From: Ceratopteris richardii
Lineage: Eukaryota; Streptophyta; Polypodiopsida; Polypodiales; Pteridaceae
DNA: 64,000 bases
Reading direction: 5' to 3'
NCBI GenBank assembly: GCA_020310875.1
Contig: CM035427.1
Location: 90,616,977-90,680,976, forward strand
Translations under genes and position numbers: made by a program
The notes under the pieces: generated by a model
What the model was told of the DNA's origin: nothing
What the model saw: only the letters and a program-made list of their open reading frames with translations
The model's database searches: none
In this document: piece after piece, positions 54,219 through 64,000 of the stretch
Position numbering within the stretch: the stretch's first letter is position 1
Layout: each line of letters opens with the position of its first letter

Positions 54219-54658
54219 TCAACAAACATGATTCTTTCTGGATCACCTAGAACTTGCAAAATCTGTTCAGGTTGTACATAACCTTCTTGTACCATTTTTT
54301 TCTTAGTTTTATTGATTTTCCTCAATTTTTAAGCTTTTTCTTTACCTTTTTCATGGAAATTAAAAGGCATTTTACAGCCTAAATCATGAACACCTTGTTG
54401 GAAATTTTTAGGATTTTTTTTTTGAATTTTTTGAAATTTTTTGATTTTTTTCTTCTTTTCAAGGCCCTTTTCTTGATGAAATACAAGAAAAAGGGAGGGT
54501 CTCTATCGTTTTGAGTGTGGCAAGCTATTTAGAAGTTGTGAATTTTTTTTGAGAGCTTTTTATGATTTTTTATGATTTTTTATCTATTTTTTTGGCATTT
54601 TTCCTAAAACAAAAGGCCCACCCTTATTTTTTTAATTTCTTGTTCCAAGAAAAAAGTA

Positions 54659-54790
54659 TTTCTCTACCTCTCTCTATCTTCTCTCTCTACTTCTCTCTAT
54701 CTCTCTTTATCTTCTCTCTACCTCTCTCTATCTTCTCTTTCTAATTCTCTTATCTTCTCTCTATCTTCTCTCTTCCTTCTCTCTCTTCTT
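54659..54790. repeat. CT-rich microsatellite-like tract
   Basis: Imperfect TCTCTCTAYCTTC repeats over about 130 bases. The small frame over it is a repeat artefact. Confidence 0.85.
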
Positions 54791-54833
54791 GCCCACTTCG
54801 CTCCCCTCACCCCCACCTCTGCTAACTTCACTA

Positions 54834-55035
54834 TAATGTTGGAAAATCAAAACATAGTAAGACCTTTGGGAGTGGTCCCTAGAGTCCCAATTGAGATACA
54901 AGGTAGCATCTTCACTTTGGATTTTGTTGTCTTAAGGTTGCCATATGTAGATGGAAGTTTTCCCCTATTGGTTGGGAGACCTTGGTTAAGGCATGGTCCT
55001 AGTTCACACAGATTATGTCCTCTAGACTTCTAAAC
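54834..55035 (+). pseudogene. Gypsy-type retropepsin C-terminal fragment
   Basis: Reads RPLGVVPRVPIEIQGSIF, LDFVVLRLPYVDGSFPLLVG and RPWLRHG. This matches the C-terminal half of gypsy aspartic proteases (a ...DFVV...LLGRPWL pattern). The D-S/T-G active site would lie upstream and is not present in this frame. Confidence 0.6.
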
Positions 55036-55272
55036 TAATTTCCTATGTATTCAAGAGCTCTAAAAATCATCAAAAAAGAAGATTCTTCCTCAATTTTACA
55101 TCCATCCAATTCTTTTATAATACAAAAAATCTAATTTTACAATTTATTTCCTTGTTCAAAAAGTATCTTCCAACATCCTTCCCCTCCTTAGCTTTTATCA
55201 TCCTTCACAAAACTTTTGTATGCTTGCGAGTTTCACTGCTTCTTCTTCCTCTGGTACACTTGAGCCACCAGA

Positions 55273-56480
55273 TCATCTCTTTCTTTCTGTGATGTTCAAG
55301 TCATTGATCATTTCAAAAAGGGCTTTTCTCCACTGTATAGCTGCTGTAGGTTTGTCAATAACATCCTTCTTTATGTATTCTATATAGGCTACTTCATATG
55401 TTGCCAATCTGGATGTCATTACAAGATAAAGTTTTCCAAAAATTTTTGACTCCCTTTCAAAAAATCCAAAGTCAAAAGCATCTTCAAGTATATGAACATA
55501 ATGGTTTCCCATAAAGATAATTCTGCTATAATATACCATTAAACATATCCTATCAGGGGTTTCACTTAGATAAAAAGGGAGTGCATGTGAGGATGAATTA
55601 AATCCTATGTATTTAAGGGTTCTTACATCAGTGTCAATGAAGGTTTCTATACAAGTTATTATGAGTTTCAAAAACCTAACTAATAGCATACAAGCAGGAT
55701 CATTGACATCTTTTGAATTGTCTGTCAAGGATTTGGCAGTGGTAAGCATGTAATTCCTAGTTGGCCAAGATCCCTTTTTGGGTCCTGCAATCTTCGCAAA
55801 GTTCAGCCATTTTGCTGGGATCTGTCCTTTCTTCTCTTCCAAAAAACTATCCAATCCCTTCTCGCTGCTATTGGACGGAAGGTTGGATTTATCTTTAAGT
55901 GCAATGGAGCCTCCTTCCAGATCTTTCGACACTCATATTATCTAACCACCTGTTCCTCCATGGTAGATTAGCTTTTTCAAATAATTCTTTTGTTACTACA
56001 ATATCTTCTTCATATTCCAAATACTTATTTGGAGGTATTCCCACTCTAGTAGTCTAATAATTTTTCACACTTTATAATACCATGTAGAATGGTATTCCCA
56101 AACCATCTGCCACCCAATGATGGTGATCTAAGATGACTCCGTTTTCTAGAGAAAATTTTACAATTTGATTCTCATATTGATCATGCATTTTTCTTATGTA
56201 CCTCATCGTGGCTTGTCTGTATGTGAGTAGTTGATCAATGAACTCTTTTGAATCCTCATTGATATGCTCATTAGATATGAGTTCATCTGTATGTACATCA
56301 CGCATGTGAGAAGAGGTTATGACTGCAGCTTTGAGTTCTTTTTGAACTATTTCTTCCTTCTAAGCTTCCTTAATTTGACTTTTTGCTTTTCATTTCCATT
56401 CTTCAATTTCCTTTAGCAACTCAGCTTTTTGTTTCTCCCAGCTAGCTTTTTCCTTTTCTATCTTTTCTATTACTTGTGAG
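55273..56480 (-). pseudogene. Decayed coding region of unknown family
   Basis: On the minus strand a once-continuous protein of more than 330 residues can be followed. It starts with a coiled-coil-like Lys/Glu-rich start (about 56480-56340: EKASWEKQKAELLKEIEEW), then DELISNEHINEDSKEFIDQL, YRQATMRYIRKMHDQYENQI and DHHHWVADGLGIPFYMVL (56305-56072). A stretch with two stops follows (IPPNKYLEYEEDIVVTKELF, NLPWRNRWLDN), and after a frameshift near 55930 a 219-codon frame (55932-55273) with AKWLNFAKIAGPKKGSWPT, YLSETPDRICLMVYYSRIIF and WRKALFEMINDLNI. I do not recognise the family. It may be an extra gene of a retrotransposon or a host pseudogene. Confidence 0.5.
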
Positions 56481-57269
56481 TACACTCAGGGTTAGGAACT
56501 TCTAGAGTGGTTAAGGGCCAATCAATCATTGTATTCATAGATGAGTTTGGAATCACTTTTCTATGGGACTTTGTTGTATATTTTCATAGGAATTTATGGT
56601 TTATTATCTCCATTATAGAATGCTCAAGTTTAGTTGACTTGCCACTCATCACTTATCTATCACTTTATTTTTCCACAAAGGTGATATCACATGGGCATAT
56701 GTCACTTAGTGATGTTATAGGTTATGGGAGTGATAGTTGGACATAAGGTGTATATGGGAGATAATAGGCACCACATAGATGGTTTCCCACCTTTGAGATG
56801 ATCTTTTATGAGGCTTCTTAAGGAGAATGATATGGGAAAACAACACATAGACATGACATGTACATAGGCTACATGGGGTTCAGGGGATTCCAAGCATCTT
56901 CTTCTACTAGTATGGACATTTCGTCTACATTTTCAGGGATGCAATTGCTTTGAATGGAAGGATATGTCACATTAAAGTCTATGGGTGTGAATCACCCCTT
57001 AGGACTAGTTGAGAAGGTTTGACACATGGAAAGTAGAAGGGATATTTCATTATTATTAAATGGGAGAAAACGTGTAGAGATGCATGTATGGTAATGCATG
57101 TGAGTACAGGCTCGATGGGCTAGGAGGTGAAGCTCAAGGATTTGTGTATATCCCTCACATGTTGGCCTTGTGGGGAGCTATGAATAGATAGGTGTAAGCA
57201 GCTCTCCACCATCTACTAATGAATTATGTAAAGAGATGGCTATGAGGAGCGCGGAGGCCCAAGATCTAG
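56481..57269. other. Unassigned sequence
   Basis: No gene or element recognised; short frames on both strands only. Confidence 0.4.
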
Positions 57270-57425
57270 CAAAAATCAATACCTCCTCCTTACAAACCTT
57301 GAGACTTAACCATTAAGCTAAGTGGATTATTTCTTTTAGAGAGCACATGAACCTATGCTTAAGTCTAATCTTGAGATTTTTGGCCTTGCACGAGAATGAC
57401 CTAATAGTGTCAGATTTCACATCTA
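57270..57425 (-). repeat. Dispersed tRNA-like repeat, copy 3 (inverted)
   Basis: Minus strand reads CACTTAGCTTAATGGTTAAG, TCTCAAGG and AAGGAGGAGGT, matching 5095-5145 closely. The upstream part (TGACACTATTAGGTCATTCTC and following) aligns with 4985-5090. The B box is not clear in this copy. Confidence 0.6.
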
Positions 57426-57494
57426 TCTTAACCAATTAGATGCTCATGTTAAATTAACTAGCATGGAGAAATGGAAGGAGGAGAGTGCATGTAT

Positions 57495-57695
<201 letters not shown>

Positions 57696-57842
57696 CCTCT
57701 AGGCCAAGGGTGTCATGGACAAAGGAAAGCATCCTAAACCTTAGATTCCATGTGAATCCTATATCTCATGATTGGTTTAGAGTTAAGAGAAATCAATGCT
57801 TCCATTGCATCTGAAACATGAAAAAACATTAAGATCAACTAT

Positions 57843-58382
57843 CTATTTGCTAAATTCTGACACTCAGAGGTCTTGTTTGAAGTATTGACATCATTGATGA
57901 CATCATGAGTTTACACCCGCCCTTGGGAACGGCCCTTGAAATCCTATATAATGATCACCAAGTAAGTACTTTCAAGTTCCAGTTCGAGTTCTAGTCTTGT
58001 CTCTTGCTCTAGTTTTGTCTAGTCTTATATCCTGGACATCTAGCCTTGTCCTATTGTAATCCCATAGTATGGGATCTTGTCGAGTTCTTTCTTGTATCTA
58101 GTTCATCTTCGAGAAGGGAGTTCTTGTAATCCAAAGATCTTGCTTTATACTTACTATCCTGGGTTGTGGGATCTCCTATATCATCTTTAACTGAGTATAC
58201 CTATCAGTCCTGAGTTGTGGGACTCCTTGTATTAGCTACATATTCTTGTATTATTTTCCCTACATGGGTATTCTTGTAATCAGAAGCATATTTCTGAAAT
58301 CTTGTCTACTGTAGTCAGAGAGCACAATCTAGTGCTCCCTTGACATTTTGGCAAGATTAGCTTCTATTCAAGACTAGGCATC
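57843..58382 (+). repeat. Probable 5' LTR/leader of the chromovirus fragment
   Basis: Directly precedes the gag at 58383. Contains a TATA-type CCTATATAATGATCACC near 57942-57958 and T/C-rich repeated words (CTAGTCTTGTC) downstream. A start near TGACACTCAGAGG (57857) is plausible. No second LTR is present to confirm the limits. Confidence 0.4.
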
Positions 58383-60100
58383 ATGGAGAATGCTTATGAA
58401 CAGATTGTGGCATCACTTCAAAGCCTTCAACAACAAATCAAGGAGCTATCTCATGGACAAACACAAGTCGAGATGGAACATCCGGTGCATGTAGGCACAC
58501 TCATCTAGGAACTACAAGAACGAGTCAGAAATCTTCAAGCAAATCAAGGAAGCATTCAAGTCAACCAATGTCCTAGTTCATCTTTCATGAAGGAACCCAA
58601 AATTTGCATGCCAAAAAAGTTCGATGGTGATTACACAAAGTTCCAAGGGTGCCAATCTTAGAGAAGGATATGGTAGTACTTCATGAATATGAAGGGTTTC
58701 TTCGAGAACTCACCACCACATTTGGATCTATAGACATGAGTTGAGTGGTAGAGACAAAACTCAAAAGCTACGTCAAGGTAATGCCTTTACCTATGCATCA
58801 AAATTTAGACAGCTGATATGTGACCTCAGTTGGCATGAAGATTATTTCATAAGTTAGTTTAGATGGGGTTTAAGAGATGATGTAAAGGACCTTATGCTCA
58901 TGATGCTAGAGGTTAAGACATTGAATGAATATGTCAACCAAGCTATTCAATGTGATAACCGCCTTTTTGAAAGGAAACAAGAAAAAAAATAGAAGGAAGA
59001 CCTCGCCAATGGAAACCCTTCCAGCCCACTCCTAGAGATGAGTCTATGCCCGAACCTATGCAGATAGATGTAACTAGATTCCAGCCTCTAACACCACAAG
59101 AGAAACAGAGAAGGAGGGATAACAAGTTATGCCTGTATTGTGGAAACCTTGGCCATATTGCAGTTAATTTTCCCAACAAGAGAACGAACTCTAGAGTCGC
59201 AACCACCGTTGTAGAGCAAGGAAACAAAGAAGTCCAATTGTAAAAGAGACCGTACAACCGGACCATGATATAAGAAAGGGTCTCATAATTCTAGCTACAC
59301 CCATATAAACATGTCTTGCAGTTATCAAGTTAATCATGGCGAAGAAGGCCCTCCCTTATAGCCCTAGTAGATTCAAGAGCCTCGTCATGTTTCATTGATG
59401 AAGGATTGGTTAAGAAACATGGAATTCCTATACTTCAAAAGAACAAACCAGTAGTAGCGGAAGTAGTAGATGGTCGACCTCTAGCATCTGGGAATATAAC
59501 AATGGAAACCACACCATTAAGAGTACACCTTGGTGATCATGAATCCCACATATGTTTCAATGTAATATCAATCCCAATACATCTAGTTATCATTGGAATG
59601 CCCTGGTTAAAGAAACATAATTGAGACATTAATTGGGAAAAGAATAAAATCACCCATTGAGATATCCAAAAGAATCCAACATATGTTGGAGCCAAAGCCT
59701 TCATACATGAAGTAAGGAAGGAACCGACATATATCATCTATGCCATACCACCTCAAGAATCCAAGAAAGAGGATCCAATGCAACTACCCGATCAGTACAA
59801 AGGATTTCAATATGTTTTTAAAAAGAAGAATGCAGATAACCTTCCAGATCATAGACCTTATGATTGTGCCATACGTTGGGAAAGTGGATGGATGCTCCAA
59901 GAGATTGAGTAGGTACTACCAAAACCTACTTTGTACCATCCCTCTTTTGCTTCAGACTTGATAAGTGGACTTCTTAGATTTCCAATGACACCATAAGATG
60001 GCCTATGTACTTTGGAAATAATGTGTGCAATGACTGAACCAAAACAGATAACTTTGAAACTCACAATCTCAAGAAAACCTTCTATTTATGTCTTGACACC
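58383..60100 (+). pseudogene. Chromovirus (Tcn1/sushi-like) gag-protease fragment
   Basis: Begins MENAYEQIVASLQSLQQQIK, a coiled-coil-like gag start. After several stops comes MPEPMQIDVTRFQPLTPQEK, RRRDNKLCLYCGNLGHIAVN followed by F-P, a zinc knuckle whose last Cys is Phe. The protease region ALVDSRASSCFIDEGLVKKH (DSG has become DSR) is followed by PLRVHLGDHESHICFNVISI and IGMPWLKKHN. It ends with the RT-start-like KKNADNLPDHRPYDCAIRW (about 59820-59880) and then decays. This layout resembles Tcn1/sushi-like chromoviruses rather than the intron-1 element. Confidence 0.75.
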
Positions 60101-60243
60101 TGCTCAGTATTTTGCTCAGTATGACTAGCATAGTAGGAATTGGAAAAATTCCTTTTCGAGGTATCTAATTAGCTTAGCAAGCTAACTATTCCAAGTGGAA
60201 TGATGTAAAAAGATAAACTATGTTAAGAGAAATCAATTTAGCA

Positions 60244-60931
60244 TGTAAAGCTATACTCCCGATTTTTTAGGACTATAGTAGAGTTTGAGTAGTGATCATC
60301 TCGACGCATATTTCTTTGAAATGACTGAATAGAATCTGTCCAAGCTTTGCCAATATGTAGAAAACTTTGAGCTGAATCCAACAAGCTTTGAATCACTGAA
60401 TTTGATGGAGAAATGACTGTGATATGCACTCCACAAGTTGACAAACTTTTGAGTAGTATGACAAAGAACTCAGAAATGAACAATGTGAATGTATGTATTA
60501 ATGAACATTTGTTTACAAATCCATTGGCATGAAAATCACTGCCTAATGGTGTAGATATGTGTGGGATAGAGTGTAGGTCTCACACACACTCAAAACCAGT
60601 AATGAGAAGCTCGGGAGTGATGAGTTCTACCCGCGACTTTTCCATGACCATTTTTATAGAGAATGAGTAAACATTTGAATTCAAATTCAAACTTTTGGCT
60701 CCCTATGATCAAGCTCCTATATCCTAGGAGATATTCCTTCAATCAAATAGCTAACTTTTTTCCACGAATCCTTTTGGTAGGTGATTACAAAAGATTCCAA
60801 GTCAATTTGACTTTTACAAGGAGATAAAGTGGTAATTAACCACTAGCACTAGTTCCTATGCTTCTTCACATATGTATGGTCTTCAAGATATCTTTCAAGC
60901 CAAATGTGTAGGCTTGGATTTACTCCAACAG
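60244..60931 (-). repeat. Probable 3' LTR of right-edge copia element
   Basis: The right limit is firm: ACTCCAACA at 60923-60931 gives TGTTGGAGT on the minus strand, just outside the coding region and a purine-rich GATGGAGAGC. The left limit TGTAAAGCTATA at 60244 is my guess from the TG end. A TATA-type CTATAAAAATGG (minus strand, about 60648-60660) inside fits an LTR promoter. The other LTR is outside the window. Confidence 0.5.
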
Positions 60932-60988
60932 CTCTCCATCAAGCCAAACATTTTGGCTTGGTCTTCATCTTCAATCTTCATGTATATC

Positions 60989-61858
60989 CTACAATCCAAT
61001 CATTGCTTTGAATCTGCAAAGTTTGGTTCCATCCAAAGCTTTAGTTAACAAATCTGCACACTGCATGTTGGTTGATACATAGGTTAGTTGAATGTCTTTG
61101 CTTATCAACTTTTCTCTCACATAATGGTAATGGACCTCTATATTTTTGGTCCTAGCATGATAGATAGGATTAGCTGCAAGGTGAAGAGAACTTGTATTAT
61201 CTCCAAAGATTATTGGAGACCTAGTATATAAACCCAATTCTGTATACAAAAGCTTGATCCATATGGCTTCTTGTGTGGCATTAGCCAGCCCTCTATACTC
61301 TGCTTCTGTAAAAGACAATGCAACAGTTGGTTGCTTCTTTGCAGACCAAGATATTGGCTTATCACCTGCAAAAGAAATATATCCAGAAGTGCTCCTCCTA
61401 TCATCCTTGCATCCTGCCCAATCTGCATCTGAATAAATTTTGATATCAATATCTGAAGTGTAAGGAAAATACAAACCATGATGTTGTGTACCCTTGAGAT
61501 ACTTCAAGATTCTCTTCGCAGCCTCTAAGTGAGGTATCCTTGGCTTGTGCATAAACTGACTTAGCACACTAACTCCATATGCAATATCTATCCTTGTTAA
61601 GGTAGCATAGTTCAAGCTATCCACCATAATTTGATAACCTGTAATGTCATTGACTTCATCACCTTCATGGGCACTTAGTTTTATGTTTACCTCCATTGGA
61701 GTGCTAGCTACTTTGGCATCCTGCAAGTGAAACTTCTTCAACATATCCTGTATGTATTTTTTCTGAGTAATGTATATTCCTGAGTTAGTATAGATTAACT
61801 CAAGCCCAAGAAAATACTTCAATAGACCAAGATCATTGATCTTGAACTCCTTCATCAT
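60989..61858 (-). pseudogene. Right-edge copia: RT C-terminus and RNase H
   Basis: Reads MKEFKINDLGLLKYFLGLEL, YIQDMLKKFHLQDAKVASTP, RIDIAYGVSVLSQFMHKP, then RNase H IYSDADWAGCKDDRRSTSGY, SFTEAEYRGLANATQEAIW and [20 protein letters not shown], ending ADLLTKAL. This frame is intact. Confidence 0.9.
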
Positions 61859-62067
61859 CTGGCTCTTGATTTGTCTGATTCCATTGACATCATTCCTGTA
61901 ATTATGATGTCATCAACATAAACACAAAGGTATATTACCTCTGAATTACTTCTCTTGATAAATAGAGAAGTATCTGCCTTGCTCATAACAAAACCTTGGT
62001 CTTGGAGGTATGTAGTTAACATGTAATTCCATGCCCTAGGTGCCTGCCTCCTCTGAAATCCATCCAT
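61855..62067 (-). pseudogene. Right-edge copia: RT catalytic segment
   Basis: Reads RRQAPRAWNYMLTTYLQDQG, TSLFIKRSNSEVIYLCVYVD then DIIITG. The normal stretch between the FLNG and QAPRAW motifs is missing, so a deletion of roughly 90-110 bases joined it to the upstream frame. A frameshift near 61860 separates it from the RNase H frame. Confidence 0.82.
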
Positions 62068-63088
62068 TCAGGAAAGCATTCTTGACATCCAATTGGTACA
62101 TGTTCCAATTTTCTAATGCAGCCACACTTACCAAGACTCTGATAGTTGGCATCTTGGCCACAAGAGAGAATGTCTCTTCATAGTCAATGCCTTGGGTTTG
62201 TACAAAACCCTTGGCTACCAATCTAGCTTTGTACCTATTAATTGTGCCATCAGAATTTCTTTTAAGCTTATAGATCCATCTCGATCCTATTACCTTCATG
62301 GAGTCCTTCTTTGGTGTTAACTCCCATGTATCACTCTCCTTGAGTGCTTCAATCTCCTCATCCATAGCTTCTTTCCATTCCGTCTTCGTTATGGCTTCTT
62401 CATATGATCCTAGTTCTTCAATTGACAAATCTTTGGCAAGATAAATAGAATGTTTAGTAACAAGAGATGTATCATACCCATATCTGATAGGTTTTTTGCT
62501 TTCTCTTTGTGATCTTCTATTTGATTGAGTTGAAGATTCAAGTATGTCTTCAAGCTTCTTCATCTTCATTTTGCCCTTGGACTTCCATGCCTTGAACTCT
62601 TCAAGGTTGATAGTATCTTCATCATCTGAACTTGAGTCTTCATTCTGAGTAGGTTCCTCCTTAGCAAGACTTGGAAACTCCTCTTCCAAATCATAGGGTA
62701 ATTTAACCTTCCTGCATTCATTCTCATACCAAGAATCATTTTCATCAAAGAGAACATCTCTACTCACCATGAATCCCTTATTGGAAGGTTTATAAAACAT
62801 GTATCCTTTTTGATTCAAATCATATCCAATAAAGATGCACTTCTCACCTTTAGGGTCTAGCTTTCCTCTTATCTGAGAAGGAATGTGTACATATGCTACA
62901 CATCCAAATATCTTGCAATGGTCAAGTGAGGGTCTCTTACCATGCCATGCTTCATAGGGTATCATCCCATCAAGGGACTTAGATGGTAACCTGTTTATGA
63001 GGTAAGTGGCAGTAGAAACACTCTCTGCCCATAGATAGTTAGGTAACTTTTTTTCATTCAACATAGACCTAGCTGTCTCAACAATCAA
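62036..63088 (-). pseudogene. Right-edge copia: integrase C-terminus, linker, RT N-terminus
   Basis: Reads ARSMLNEKKLPNYLWAESVS, NRLPSKSLDGMIPYEAWHGK, KCIFIGYDLNQKGYMFY, an acidic linker, then RT: YEEAITKTEWKEAMDEEIEA, GSRWIYKLKRNSDGTINRYK, TQGIDYEETFSLVAKM and QLDVKNAFLNG. Open over 350 codons. The upstream stop is a TAA in YSP-stop-QNG, where the family has Gln. Confidence 0.88.
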
Positions 63089-63118
63089 CCTATTTCTCCT
63101 CTCAGCTACCCCATTCTG

Positions 63119-63976
63119 TTAAGGAGAATACCTTGTAGTTATTTCTCTTTTGATGCCTCTGTCCTGCAAGAAGTTTTCAAACTCATTGGAGAAGTACTCA
63201 CCTCCTCCATTTGACCTTACCCTCTTCAAATTCTTTCCTGTCTGATTTTCAACAAGTACAAGATATTTTTTAAAACAATTAAACACTTCATCCTTGTGCT
63301 TCATGAAGTACAATACAATCCATCTGCTATAATCATCAATAAAAGATACATAGTACCTTGGTCTTGAGACTGAGGGGTCTTTGCTTGGTCCCCATACATC
63401 TGTATGGACAATCTCTAGGTAGTCTTCATGCATGTAACCGTTCCTTGAGAAGGGTAACCTGTGAGACTTCCCAAATTGACAAGCACCACACTTGTAAATC
63501 ATATGTTGCTTGGATACATTAGGTATTCCAAGCACACATTGATCCCTGCATATTTGCTTCAAAGTTCTTTCTCCTATATGCCCTAATCTTTTGTGCCAAA
63601 TCTCAAGCTCTGAAAGTGTTTGATCCTTATAACTGTATAGTGCAATATTCTTTGTGTCTTCTAACTCAAAAGTGAAAAGTCTACCTGATTTTTCTCCTTT
63701 AGCAATCCTCTTGAACCCATGCCTTGGATCCTCCACAAATGCTCCATATTGGTTGAATCTAACCTGCAAACCTTTCTCCACAATCTGTCCAACACTCATC
63801 AGATTTTTGGTAATGGTTGGTACATAGAGTACCCTGCTCAACAAATTCTGATTTCCATCACAAGTCTTAACATTTCCAACTTTAACTACTGAGTGCTTGG
63901 TCTCATCACCTGTTTGGACTTGATGCTTACCTTTTGGTTCCTCAAGATCAGATAGTAGTGCTACATTGCCAGCCAC
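63119..63976 (-). pseudogene. Right-edge copia: protease end, pre-integrase, integrase core
   Basis: Reads VLYVPTITKNLMSVGQIVEK, ELEIWHKRLGHIGERTLKQI, CGACQFGKSHRLPFSRN, then the integrase core VHTDVWGPSKDPSVSRPRYY, SFIDDYSRWIVLYFMKHKDE and VRSNGGGEYFSNEFENFLQD. The second catalytic Asp position reads SNGGGEY, where DNGGEY or DRGGEY is usual, so the D appears replaced by N. Confidence 0.88.
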
Positions 63977-64000
63977 ATGATTTGAGCATCCTGAGTCAAT

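Larger units (their letters stand above)
60932..64000 (-). mobile_element. Ty1/copia element of a third lineage, running off the right edge
   Basis: Minus-strand pol: protease end and integrase at the right edge, RT and RNase H to the left, 3' LTR at about 60244-60931. Motif wording (QMCKSDADWAGC-type RNase H, YVDDIIITG) differs from copies A/B/C and from the nested element. It has a TAA at about 63119, an internal deletion in RT near 62040-62070 and a frameshift near 61860. gag lies outside the window. Confidence 0.88.

Overview
The window looks like repeat-dense nuclear DNA from a land plant with a large genome. One host gene is recognisable: a class II CPD photolyase on the + strand. Its nine exons are spread over 19.3 kb (17288-36549) and can be joined in frame to a complete protein of about 541 residues. 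Almost everything else is transposable-element DNA or simple repeat. A non-seed plant such as a homosporous fern is my best guess. The reasons are retrotransposon-bloated introns, mixed copia, gypsy/chromovirus and hAT debris, and a fragment resembling Tcn1-like chromoviruses. This is inference; no species-diagnostic sequence was seen.

Layout. 1-5476: a broken gypsy integrase, copia LTR pieces, two copies of a 1.2-kb dispersed repeat, and a tRNA-like repeat family. 5477-15820: a minus-strand Ty1/copia element (copy A), split by a second minus-strand copia element at 8779-14011 that carries its own LTRs and a near-perfect target-site duplication. 15821-17287: non-coding sequence with a tandem repeat and a SINE-like insertion, leading to the photolyase start.

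17288-36549: the photolyase. Intron 1 (12.7 kb) holds a complete antisense Ty3/gypsy chromovirus with LTRs identical by eye and a perfect 5-bp target-site duplication (18501-24932), a copia gag scrap, and half of another copia element (copy B). Intron 3 (4.2 kb) holds a (TA)n tract, a minisatellite and a copia 3' end. The other six introns are small.

36550-64000: tandem duplications, a decayed hAT transposase (about 39435-41330), a plus-strand copia copy (copy C, 42140-46568) riddled with CAG-to-TAG-type stops, and a 1-kb hexanucleotide satellite (49582-50651) whose middle block is a perfect G-quadruplex-type repeat. Next come an exact 120-bp tandem duplication, gypsy gag/protease scraps, an unrecognised decayed coding region (55273-56480), a (CA)n(TA)n microsatellite, a Tcn1-like chromovirus gag-protease fragment (58383-60100), and a further minus-strand copia element that runs off the right edge.

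How the parts relate. The photolyase would repair UV-induced cyclobutane pyrimidine dimers using light. The transposons are passengers that record several insertion waves: an old, methylation-scarred copia family (A, B, C), a younger nested copia, and a very recent gypsy. I found no convincing new multi-gene system. The best candidates for something undescribed are the decayed unknown coding region at 55273-56480, the dispersed tRNA-like repeat family, and the hexanucleotide/G-quadruplex satellite.
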